Positions 1 through 5,852 of a stretch of DNA of 5,852 nucleotides are shown here, one piece after another (positions within the stretch are counted from its first letter, which is position 1; each line of letters begins with the position of its first letter). The DNA comes from CAZPLZ01 sp964587525 (lineage in GTDB: Bacteria > Oederibacteriota > CAKKQC01). The DNA lies in assembly GCA_964587525.1 (NCBI GenBank), contig CAZPLZ010000190.1, positions 1 through 5,852 on the forward strand, given 5' to 3'. The notes below the pieces were generated by a model. The model was not told where the DNA came from, did no database searches, and saw only the letters and a list, made by a program, of their open reading frames with translations. A program made the position numbers and the translations under genes.

Positions 1-1
1 G

Positions 2-3000
2 GGCACGGCGCCGATCTCCACGGTCACCATCCTTGACACGCAACCGGATTACACCCATTTCATCACGGGCTCCGCCTCCATCACCCCCGACCCCGGCTGG
101 GATCCCGATGTCTCTGTCGGGGTCAACCGGCTGCGCTGGACCCTGGCTGGTGGCACTCCCGGCGGCGGCGGCACCCGGGAGCTCTCGTTCGCCGTCACGG
201 TGGACTGGGGCAACTGCCCCCCGACCTGTTCGACCTGCTCACCTCCAAAATTCTGTTTTGAGTCAGAAAGCGGGGCGGTGGCCGCACCGGAAAACGAGCG
301 GCTGAGCAACCGGGCCCAGGTGTTCTGGGGAGGCGCCAACTGCCCCGTGAACACCGCCGTGACGCCTGCTGCTGAAACGGTCGTGCGTCGCTTCCTGTTC
401 TGGAAGGAAGGGGACAACGACATCCTGTTTTCCTCAAGCCTAGGCCAGCCCCCGGATGAAATGATCTACTCTATCTTTATTCGGAACCTCTCATCGACCA
501 AAACCTGGTGGAATGTCAACGCCTGGGACACGGTGCCCCCCGAGCTGGATACCTGGTGCTCAAACTGCGGGTTTGAGGACCCATGCATCGGCTGGACGAT
601 GACCCCGTCGGGGTGTGCAGCGGCCAGTCCCGGGAATCTGCTGACTGGGGCCGGGAACGATGTCACGCTGCTCACCTGGAACCTGAACCTGGAGCCAGGG
701 CAGGCGCTCACCCTGCGCTGGAAGGCGCAGGTCAAACCCGCGGTCGCGGGCAGCTCCACGGCCATCAGCACCGTCTCGCTGCTGGCGTACGGATTCAACG
801 GCTTGAACGGGACCGGACATTCGGGCCGCCGCACGTTCTTCACCCACGTGGCGCGCATCATGCTGCCCACCACCTACGTGAGCTATTCCTCGTACTTTGG
901 CGCGGACAAAGGCAACACGGCCTTCCCGGGGCTCATGGTCACCTTCTTTCCGCTCAACAAGAAAACCAACTTTGCCCTCTACGGCCTGGAATACCAGCAA
1001 GTCACGGGGCCGTACTCCACGGTTGGCGGCGTGTCAGCTTCCATCGGCAACTTCATCGGCACCTGTACCGGCGGGTTTACGGGGTTTTCTCCCGGCGGCA
1101 CGGCCGGCTGCAAGGCCGAGCGCATCCCGGCCGCGTACATACCGACCGCGTGGGTCGGCACTGACCCAGACTACCCCTTTCACTTCCTCTACAAGACCGT
1201 GTCTAATTCCCCCGTGCTCTGGCAGATGCTCTCCCTGGTCTTGAACAACAACCAGGACCACCACTTCTTCGCCCCGACCACGAGCATGAGCTTCCGCGGG
1301 TTCGTGGGGTACACCTACCGGCGGCAATACGTCGCAAGCGGGGCCGGACTCGGCGACACCCTGGCCCTGATCAACGTGAGCACCGACCCAGACAACAACT
1401 ACGACCCCACGCTCACGACCACCGTGCACATCTTTAAGTGGAATACCGCCTCGAACTCCTGGGGCTATGTCCGGTCCATGGATCTGGACGTGGAAAGCGT
1501 GGGCGTCATCATGGGCACGACCCCCGCGGAGGAGGGGTTCTACCGGGTCCTCTCCTCGCAGGCCAATATCATTATCCACCAGTCCTATAACACCTACGAC
1601 ACGTTATCGGCGAGCGGCTGCTGCGACAACTTCGCCGCCCTGTCTCCCAACCGGGAGACCGGCAACGTCGTGGGCACCGGCAATTTCTATGTGATCATGA
1701 CGCCGTGGGGTTCGCCCAAAGCGGGTGCCAACTGGACGAATGCCTGGGTCGGCAGCACAGGAACTGACGCCACGTATAGAATCTGGCGGTACGAGCCCAC
1801 CGGGTCCAGCCCGGCGCCGGTCCCGGCCGGGCTGGGAGGCACCTCAGGCAAGTGGGTCTTCGTCCAGCAAGATACCGCGCTTGTTGCCCCTCCGCCGCCG
1901 CCCAACCCGCACGTCTATGCCGGCCCCTACGACCAGACCGGGTTCGTCGGCTCCACCGAATCTCTGTTCAAGGTGGAGCTGGTCAGCGGAGGGCCGATCA
2001 TGGTGGCGGGTGGGCTTTTCATGCCAAGCGTGTTCTCCGGCGGCGCGGTCCTGCATGCGACCAACGGCAACCAGCTCGGCCAGGAGTTTTGGTACCACCA
2101 GAGTGGCAACCAGAACTATAACTGCGGCGGCGGCCCCGACCCACCGATCTCGCCGCTCGCCATCTTCGACTTCTTCTGCCCCAAAACCGGCATGGCGGTG
2201 CAGTGCGTGTCCACGGGTGACCTTGACGGGTACACATCCACGTACACCACGACCGGCCCGGACCAGGTCATCACGTTCATGAGACTGTCGTTTATCAACG
2301 ACGGTGTCAGCAGGCGGGTCTGGAAAATGAACGTGCTGGCGAACGGGAATGAGGGTGACATCATCGCGCTGTATAACCAGTGCATGGCCTCGGAGAAAAG
2401 TTACTCCAGCCCGTTCATGGTGATGGGCACCCACTACGAGATCATCGCCCCGCCCGTGGTCTATATCGGCCAGAACTTCTGGATCACCGTCAACGTGCTC
2501 GATTCCACCAACACCCTCGTCACCACGTACGATGGCATCACCGGGTTTACCTCCACCGACCCCAACGCCACCATCCAGGGCTCCTCTATGGGCGGTTACC
2601 AATACGGCCCATGGGACACCGGCGCCGACGCTGGGAGCCACATCTTCGTCAACGTCACCCTGTCCCAGCTCGGGCAGAATTCTATTGTGGCCTTCGATAC
2701 CACAGATGGCTCTATCTCAGGGATCGCCACCGTGATGGTGATAGGGGTGGATGTGAAACTGATCAAGGAGCAGCGATTCACCATCGCCGCCTCCGGGGAC
2801 ACGGTGCGGTTCAATATCTGCTGGAGCAATTACTCCTCCGCCTCGGCGTTTGACTTTACCATCAATGATGCGATCCCCAACGGGACGGGGTATGAGCCCG
2901 ATCCGGCGAGCGCCGCGTTTTGCGACCCCCCCACGAATCCCCCGGTGTATTCGATGGCGTATTCCACCACCGCCAGCGCTTCGATCCCGCCCAACTCCGC

Positions 3001-3130
3001 CTTTACCGACATCGGCGGCGCGGCGAGCGGCACCTCACCTCCGACGAGCACAACTTGGCTGCGCTGGACCATCGACGAGATCGGGATCAAGACCACCGGC
3101 TGCGTATGTTTCAGAGTGACGGTGGACTGA
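2..3130 (+). CDS. Large DUF11/Ig-like repeat secreted protein, gene A (5' end outside window)
   Basis: Open frame from the left edge to TGA at 3128-3130, 1,042 residues visible; the true start lies upstream. Collinearity with gene B suggests about 230 residues are missing, including a signal peptide. Domains in window residues: 1-70, end of a DUF11 domain (DTQPDYTH, GWDPDVS, DWGNC); about 128-255, a diverged DUF11 (GDND, DEMIYS, TKTWWNV, WDTVPPELD, then LEPGQALTLRWKAQV); about 260-630, an unassigned conserved region (FALYGLEYQ, FIGTCTGGF, GCKAER, SNSPVLWQ); a Pro-rich linker near 628-635; about 650-808, unassigned; 810-915, Ig-like (APPVVYIGQNFWITV, FTSTDPNATI); 916-1042, a final DUF11 (ASGDTVRFNICWSN, INDAIPNG). 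The protein ends in CFRVTVD with no LPXTG, PEP-CTERM or transmembrane anchor. High Cys, Trp, Thr and Gly with few Lys suggest an extracytoplasmic disulfide-bonded structural or adhesive protein. The role is inferred; no catalytic motif was seen. Confidence 0.93.
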   Translation, partial: GTAPISTVTILDTQPDYTHFITGSASITPDPGWDPDVSVGVNRLRWTLAGGTPGGGGTRELSFAVTVDWGNCPPTCSTCSPPKFCFESESGAVAAPENERLSNRAQVFWGGANCPVNTAVTPAAETVVRRFLFWKEGDNDILFSSSLGQPPDEMIYSIFIRNLSSTKTWWNVNAWDTVPPELDTWCSNCGFEDPCIGWTMTPSGCAAASPGNLLTGAGNDVTLLTWNLNLEPGQALTLRWKAQVKPAVAGSSTAISTVSLLAYGFNGLNGTGHSGRRTFFTHVARIMLPTTYVSYSSYFGADKGNTAFPGLMVTFFPLNKKTNFALYGLEYQQVTGPYSTVGGVSASIGNFIGTCTGGFTGFSPGGTAGCKAERIPAAYIPTAWVGTDPDYPFHFLYKTVSNSPVLWQMLSLVLNNNQDHHFFAPTTSMSFRGFVGYTYRRQYVASGAGLGDTLALINVSTDPDNNYDPTLTTTVHIFKWNTASNSWGYVRSMDLDVESVGVIMGTTPAEEGFYRVLSSQANIIIHQSYNTYDTLSASGCCDNFAALSPNRETGNVVGTGNFYVIMTPWGSPKAGANWTNAWVGSTGTDATYRIWRYEPTGSSPAPVPAGLGGTSGKWVFVQQDTALVAPPPPPNPHVYAGPYDQTGFVGSTESLFKVELVSGGPIMVAGGLFMPSVFSGGAVLHATNGNQLGQEFWYHQSGNQNYNCGGGPDPPISPLAIFDFFCPKTGMAVQCVSTGDLDGYTSTYTTTGPDQVITFMRLSFINDGVSRRVWKMNVLANGNEGDIIALYNQCMASEKSYSSPFMVMGTHYEIIAPPVVYIGQNFWITVNVLDSTNTLVTTYDGITGFTSTDPNATIQGSSMGGYQYGPWDTGADAGSHIFVNVTLSQLGQNSIVAFDTTDGSISGIATVMVIGVDVKLIKEQRFTIAASGDTVRFNICWSNYSSASAFDFTINDAIPNGTGYEPDPASAAFCDPPTNPPVYSMAYSTTASASIPPNSAFTDIGGAASGTSPPTSTTWLRWTIDEIGIKTTGCVCFRVTVD
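2429..2746 (+). other. Ig-like domain of gene A
   Basis: This segment begins at THYEIIAPPVVYIG and ends just before the last DUF11 domain. It shows the pattern typical of bacterial Ig-like surface modules: a hydrophobic start with IGQNFWITVNV, then FTSTDPNATI, a Y-x-Y pair, D-x-G-x-H-x-F, and a closing NSIVAFDT strand followed by GIATVMVIGV. Such domains act as spacers or adhesive beta-sandwiches in secreted proteins. Exact family assignment needs a profile search. Gene B is cut off before this point, so its copy cannot be seen. Confidence 0.6.
2747..3127 (+). other. C-terminal DUF11 domain of gene A
   Basis: This is a recognisable DUF11-type repeat: Lys-rich entry (VKLIKEQ), then ASGDTVRFNICWSN matching the 'pGdtvtYtI.. 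N' strand, then FTINDAIPNGTGYEPD matching the 'v.itD.lP.g..y' signature, and finally WLRWTIDEIG...GCVCFRVTVD matching the closing strands. It occupies the extreme C terminus with nothing after it. It holds Cys in NICWS, AAFCD and GCVCF, more than DUF11 repeats usually carry, which suggests disulfide stabilisation. Confidence 0.7.
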
Positions 3131-3134
3131 CGCT

Positions 3135-3192
3135 CCCCCCTCTCCCTTTATCCCTCTCCCCCCAAAGGGGGGAGAGGGTAGGGTGAGGGGGG
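3135..3192. repeat. Nested G/C palindrome (REP-like) between the paralogs
   Basis: The inner stem is a perfect 12-bp inverted repeat, CCCTCTCCCCCC (3152-3163) against GGGGGGAGAGGG (3167-3178), with an AAA loop. An outer stem pairs 3135-3146 with 3181-3192 at 11 of 12 positions. The two stems are separated by unpaired TTTAT (3147-3151) and TA (3179-3180). It starts 4 nt after gene A's stop. It resembles the short palindromic repeats scattered between genes in many diderm bacteria. It could stabilise or end gene A's mRNA, but no T-run follows either arm, so it is not a canonical intrinsic terminator. Copy number elsewhere in the genome would decide whether it is a dispersed repeat. Confidence 0.85.
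3167..3192 (+). other. G-quadruplex-capable tract
   Basis: The right arms of the palindrome form G6-AGA-G3-TA-G3-TGA-G6, which satisfies the four-run G-quadruplex pattern with loops of 3, 2 and 3 nt. The left arms (3135-3163) give the equivalent pattern on the minus strand, G6-AGA-G3-ATAAA-G3-AGA-G6. Folding as a quadruplex would compete with the hairpin. That it folds in the cell is inference. Confidence 0.55.
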
Positions 3193-3208
3193 ATGGCGCC
3201 ACCCACGC

Positions 3209-3214
3209 TATAAT
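3209..3214 (+). promoter_or_regulatory. Putative -10 box for gene B
   Basis: This is a perfect sigma70-type TATAAT, 28 nt before the gene B start and in an otherwise G/C-rich sequence. Transcription would begin near 3221, giving a leader of about 22 nt. No TTGACA-like -35 is present at any spacing from 15 to 19; that position falls in the G-run at the end of the palindrome. There is no TGn extended -10 either. It may be a weak or activator-dependent promoter, or a fortuitous match. Confidence 0.5.
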
Positions 3215-3233
3215 AAGGTGATGTCTTGAGGGA

Positions 3234-3238
3234 AAGGA
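3234..3238 (+). promoter_or_regulatory. Ribosome-binding site of gene B
   Basis: AAGGA lies 4 nt before ATG at 3243, with a second purine stretch GAGG at 3228-3231. It supports the chosen start. An in-frame TGA at 3219-3221 blocks any extension upstream, and no ATG, GTG or TTG occurs in frame between that stop and 3243. Confidence 0.75.
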
Positions 3239-3242
3239 TCTT

Positions 3243-3302
3243 ATGATTACGCGGGGAGTGCTCTTCGTTCTGCTACTGTTTGGATGCGGGAGCGCGCGTG
3301 CG
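3243..3302 (+). other. Signal peptide of gene B product
   Basis: Residues 1-20 have a short n-region with Arg4, a hydrophobic core (VLFVLLLF, 6-13) and an A-R-A motif at 18-20 fitting signal peptidase I cleavage before Asp21. A lipobox-like L-F-G-C at 12-15 offers the alternative of lipoprotein processing at Cys15. Phe at the -2 position is unusual for a lipobox. Either way the protein is exported by Sec. Confidence 0.8.
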
Positions 3303-5852
3303 GACGGCATCCTGGATGTCTGGCCCGGCAGCATCTCGGTTCCCTTCACCCCGCCCGCGACGCTGTTTCCAAACTGGGTACAGGCTCCCACCGCCGCCTT
3401 CACGATCTGGGAGGACATTGACCCGGGGTCGTGTACCGATAGTGCCATTGTGGGCCTCACCCTCATGAATTACGGCACGGCCACCGGCAGTGTTCCCGGC
3501 GGGGGCGGAGACATCGAAGGCATGTACTTCCAGCTTCTGTGCGGGACAAAAACAGACTCTGGGATCCTCGCGATGACCTACGCGGGAGACTGGACCATCG
3601 GCGCGTCCACCTACCCCGCCTGGACCTGGGCCGGCTCGATCGCTTTTGGCGCCAATCCCTGTGACACCAAGGCCTGCGCGTGTTACGTGAGCGTGCTGGT
3701 GTTCACGGACATCGGTGCTTGCCCAACCGATGGGGCGAGCATCGAGTTGGGCCCGGGATACAATAGCTCCTCTTCGGTGCCGGGCGGTGTGACCGACAAC
3801 TGCGGCACTAACGGGCCGACCGGGCCGTACACGGACGACGCCAGGTACATCCGGTACGTGGCAAAAACCGTTGACAAAGACGTGGCGGCGCCGGGAGACA
3901 CGATTACCTACACCATCTTCTATGGCACTCCAGGCAGCGGTGGCCTCACCAACATCTGGATCACCGATACGCTGCCTGACTACACGCACTGGAACGGGGT
4001 GGCCAGCCAGCCGCCAGATCCTGGATGGGACCCCGACATCAGCACTGGGGTCAAGCGGCTGCGCTGGTCCTCGGGGCCGGTTGCCACCCAAGCCGGGGGG
4101 GCCACCAGAGAAATTACCTTCCAGGTGACCATGGACTGGGGGAACTGCCCCCCGCCCCCGCTCCTCTGCATCGATGGGCCGCAAAGCGGGCAGGACGCGG
4201 CTCCGGAAGGGGAGTTTCTCTTCAATCAGGCGCACATGAGCTGGGACCCAGGGACGTGCGCACCCGGAAAAATCTCCAACGCCCCCTCCACCACGGTGAG
4301 GCGTTACCTCTTCTACATGCTGGGCGATAACGATCTGCTCTTTGCCGGCAAGCTGGGCGCGCCTGATGACGAGATGGTGTATTCACTCTTCGTGAAGAAC
4401 GTGTCCGCCACGAAGACCTGGTGGAACGTGGACATCTGGGACACCGTTCCCGCTGAGCTGGATGTCTGGGCGCCCGGCTACGGCTCTGAGGACCCGTGCG
4501 TGGGCTGGACGATGACGCCGACGGGATGCGCGGCGGCGAACGCCGGGAGGGTGGTGACGGGGACCACCACGATCATGACATGGAGGCTGGACATGCCTCC
4601 AGGAGCGACCCTCATGATCAAATGGAAGGCGAGGGTGGATCCCTCGATCCTGCCTGGGGCGACGGCGCTCAACCTCGTGTCCCTCATGGCCCTGGGGGCG
4701 CCGGGCATCGTGGGAGGAACTGGCCACCAAGGCCCGCCCAAAAACTTTGTTCATCTGGCGCCGATCATCTTGCGCACAAGTTATATCACCTATGCAGGCA
4801 TCGGGGGAGACGGGTTAGGCAAATTGGGTGTCTTTATTACGTTTTACCCCACGAACAAAGCGTCGGATTTCGCGCTGTACGGTCTCGAGTACCAGAACAC
4901 GGATGTGTGGACTGACGTGGGGGGCAAATCGGACAGCATTGGCGATTTCATTGGCACCTGCACGGGCGGGTTTCCCGGAGGCAACGCCGGGTGCAAGGCG
5001 GAGCGGGCTCCGGCAGACTACAGCTTGTGGAGCGGCGGGTTGATGTCCGGGCAGCCCTATGACACCTGTGGGACGTCAATTGGTCCAGGCGACCCGTGCA
5101 GCTCCATGCCGGCCATCCCCTATCATTTCATCTACAAGATCTTTTCAAATTCGCCAATCCTGTGGCAGCTCTTCTCGTGCGCCGCGGGCAAAGCCTTTAC
5201 CTGGACCCCTTCCACGTCGCAGAGCTTCTCCGGGTACATGCACTACTGCTTCCGCCGTCGGGGGGCAGACAAGTTCAATGTCATTAATACCTCGGTTGGA
5301 CCCTCCGGGCTGGATCCCAACCTGGCCACCACGCTCCACCTCATGACGTGGGATCCTGCCGCATACGCCTGGATCTATCAGCGCAGCTACGAGGTGGACA
5401 AGGAAAGCTTCGTCTTCCCGGACCGCCCCGTGTGCAACGCCCATTACCGGTTTTTCTCCTCCCAGACCCAGCTCGTCATCCGGCAGCACATGTCGACCAA
5501 CCCCAACGTCCACTCCTCCATGAGCCCGACCAGAGCTTCGGGGAACCTGTCCACCGCGACCGTCGGGGAGGCGTTCTATCTGTTTCCATCAGGACGGGAA
5601 GGGGAAATGGAAAACTCGGTGGCCATCACCAACATGGGGACCGGGACCGCCAGCTACCGGATCGAGAAGTACATTCCGCGGGACATTAGCGGCACGGGAG
5701 GCGGCGGACAGCCATGGCTGCGGGACAATTCAGGCCAGTGGTTCTTCGTGAAGGATGACACCGTCCCCCCGGCGCCTCCCGTGTTCCCGGGCGCCGCCGA
5801 CTCGCATATCTATGGCAAGGACTACGATGCGACGTACCTGTTCAACGACCCG
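3243..5852 (+). CDS. Large DUF11-repeat secreted protein, gene B (3' end outside window)
   Basis: ATG at 3243 opens 870 codons with no stop to the right edge; about 390 more residues are expected from collinearity with gene A. Residues 1-20 are a signal peptide. Residues 21-200 form an unrecognised beta-rich domain with Cys at 64, 100, 140, 144, 146, 160 and 187. Residues 206-300 are a clear DUF11 domain (VAAPGDTITYTIFYG, WITDTLPDYTH, DWGNC). Residues 352-470 are a diverged DUF11 (GDND, DDEMVYS, TKTWWNV, WDTVPAELD, MIKWKARV). Residues 470-840 are the unassigned conserved region shared with gene A (FALYGLEYQ 543-551, FIGTCTGGF 569-577, GCKAER 583-588, SNSPILWQ), then a Pro-rich linker (VPPAPPVFPG). 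It lies 112 bp after gene A on the same strand, with its own -10 box and RBS. A structural or adhesive surface role is inferred; no enzyme motif was seen. Confidence 0.92.
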   Translation, partial: MITRGVLFVLLLFGCGSARADGILDVWPGSISVPFTPPATLFPNWVQAPTAAFTIWEDIDPGSCTDSAIVGLTLMNYGTATGSVPGGGGDIEGMYFQLLCGTKTDSGILAMTYAGDWTIGASTYPAWTWAGSIAFGANPCDTKACACYVSVLVFTDIGACPTDGASIELGPGYNSSSSVPGGVTDNCGTNGPTGPYTDDARYIRYVAKTVDKDVAAPGDTITYTIFYGTPGSGGLTNIWITDTLPDYTHWNGVASQPPDPGWDPDISTGVKRLRWSSGPVATQAGGATREITFQVTMDWGNCPPPPLLCIDGPQSGQDAAPEGEFLFNQAHMSWDPGTCAPGKISNAPSTTVRRYLFYMLGDNDLLFAGKLGAPDDEMVYSLFVKNVSATKTWWNVDIWDTVPAELDVWAPGYGSEDPCVGWTMTPTGCAAANAGRVVTGTTTIMTWRLDMPPGATLMIKWKARVDPSILPGATALNLVSLMALGAPGIVGGTGHQGPPKNFVHLAPIILRTSYITYAGIGGDGLGKLGVFITFYPTNKASDFALYGLEYQNTDVWTDVGGKSDSIGDFIGTCTGGFPGGNAGCKAERAPADYSLWSGGLMSGQPYDTCGTSIGPGDPCSSMPAIPYHFIYKIFSNSPILWQLFSCAAGKAFTWTPSTSQSFSGYMHYCFRRRGADKFNVINTSVGPSGLDPNLATTLHLMTWDPAAYAWIYQRSYEVDKESFVFPDRPVCNAHYRFFSSQTQLVIRQHMSTNPNVHSSMSPTRASGNLSTATVGEAFYLFPSGREGEMENSVAITNMGTGTASYRIEKYIPRDISGTGGGGQPWLRDNSGQWFFVKDDTVPPAPPVFPGAADSHIYGKDYDATYLFNDP
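3822..4148 (+). other. First DUF11 domain of gene B
   Basis: Residues about 194-302 carry the full DUF11 signature: Lys-containing lead-in (VAKTVDKDV), PGDTITYTIFYG, TNIWITDTLPDYTHW, then LRW and the closing strand TREITFQVTMDWGNC. The gene A copy of this domain is cut by the left window edge and begins at the equivalent of 3933. The DPGWDPD(I/V)S-x-GV-x-RLRW and DWGNCPP motifs are shared almost unchanged between the two genes. Confidence 0.75.

Noticed and set aside
200..202. GTG at 200 as the start of gene A
   Set aside because: The frame is open back to position 2, and residues encoded at 2-199 match gene B's first DUF11 domain (DYTH, GWDPD, RLRW). The GTG is the Val in the conserved VT-x-DWGNC strand, so the gene begins outside the window.
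1844..2641. Minus-strand open frame of 265 codons
   Set aside because: It is the antisense of gene A's linker-to-Ig-like region, with low-complexity composition, no domain and no separate start signals.
3135..3192. Canonical Rho-independent terminator for gene A
   Set aside because: The stem is strong, but the bases after the right arm (ATGGCGCC) contain no T-run, and none follows on the opposite strand. Transcript ending here cannot be excluded but is not shown.
3221..3229. ATG-TCT-TGA minimal reading frame upstream of gene B
   Set aside because: Only two codons long, with no good ribosome-binding site. It is most simply part of the short leader.
3273..4235. Minus-strand open frame of 320 codons
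   Set aside because: It lies wholly opposite gene B, whose plus-strand frame has a signal peptide, DUF11 motifs and protein conservation with gene A. Its translation is Arg/Gly/Pro/Val-rich without motifs, typical of an antisense shadow in G+C-rich DNA.
1..5852. CRISPR array, tRNA, rRNA or insertion sequence
   Set aside because: No regularly spaced direct repeats, cloverleaf-like segments, rRNA motifs, transposase motifs or terminal inverted repeats were seen. Apart from the 112-bp gap the window is coding.
2..5852. Enzyme or toxin activity in the large proteins
   Set aside because: I looked for protease, glycosidase, nuclease and thioester/isopeptide-type signatures and found none convincing. 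All recognisable parts are structural beta-sandwich repeats.

Overview
The window is a bacterial, G+C-rich stretch (about 60% by a hand count of the first line; most codons end in G or C). It is filled by two large, same-strand, paralogous genes that run off opposite edges. Neither product can be given a named function. Both look like long secreted or surface-displayed, beta-strand-rich, cysteine- and tryptophan-rich proteins built from DUF11-type (PF01345/TIGR01451) and Ig-like repeats. The spacing, Shine-Dalgarno site and signal peptide are bacterial. The REP-like palindrome and the absence of a Gram-positive sorting signal fit a diderm bacterium. My impression is that this architecture occurs in uncultured candidate-phylum genomes (Elusimicrobia-like lineages), but the window does not prove a phylum.

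Layout. Positions 2-3130: the 3' part (1,042 codons plus stop) of gene A, open from the left edge. It holds the end of a first DUF11-like domain, a second diverged DUF11-like domain, a long unassigned middle region, a proline-rich linker, an unassigned segment, an Ig-like domain and a final DUF11 domain that ends the protein. Positions 3131-3242: a 112-bp intergenic gap with a large nested G/C palindrome (3135-3192), a perfect TATAAT (3209-3214) and an AAGGA ribosome-binding site (3234-3238). Positions 3243-5852: the 5' part (870 codons, no stop) of gene B, with a signal peptide, a Cys-rich N-terminal domain, two DUF11-type domains and the same unassigned middle region up to the proline-rich linker.

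The two genes align collinearly: gene A codon 1 in the window (position 2) matches gene B near 3933, and gene B's last codon (5850) matches gene A near 1955. Each therefore supplies the part the other lacks. If collinearity holds, both full proteins are about 1,260 residues. In the best block (gene A residues from position 410 against gene B from 4323) I count 33 identities in 49, while synonymous codons have diverged. This points to an old tandem duplication kept under protein-level selection.

The most noteworthy items are the tandem pair of an apparently uncharacterised multi-domain surface protein family with a long unassigned conserved core, and the intergenic element, which can form either a long hairpin or a G-quadruplex on either strand and covers the -35 position of gene B's promoter.
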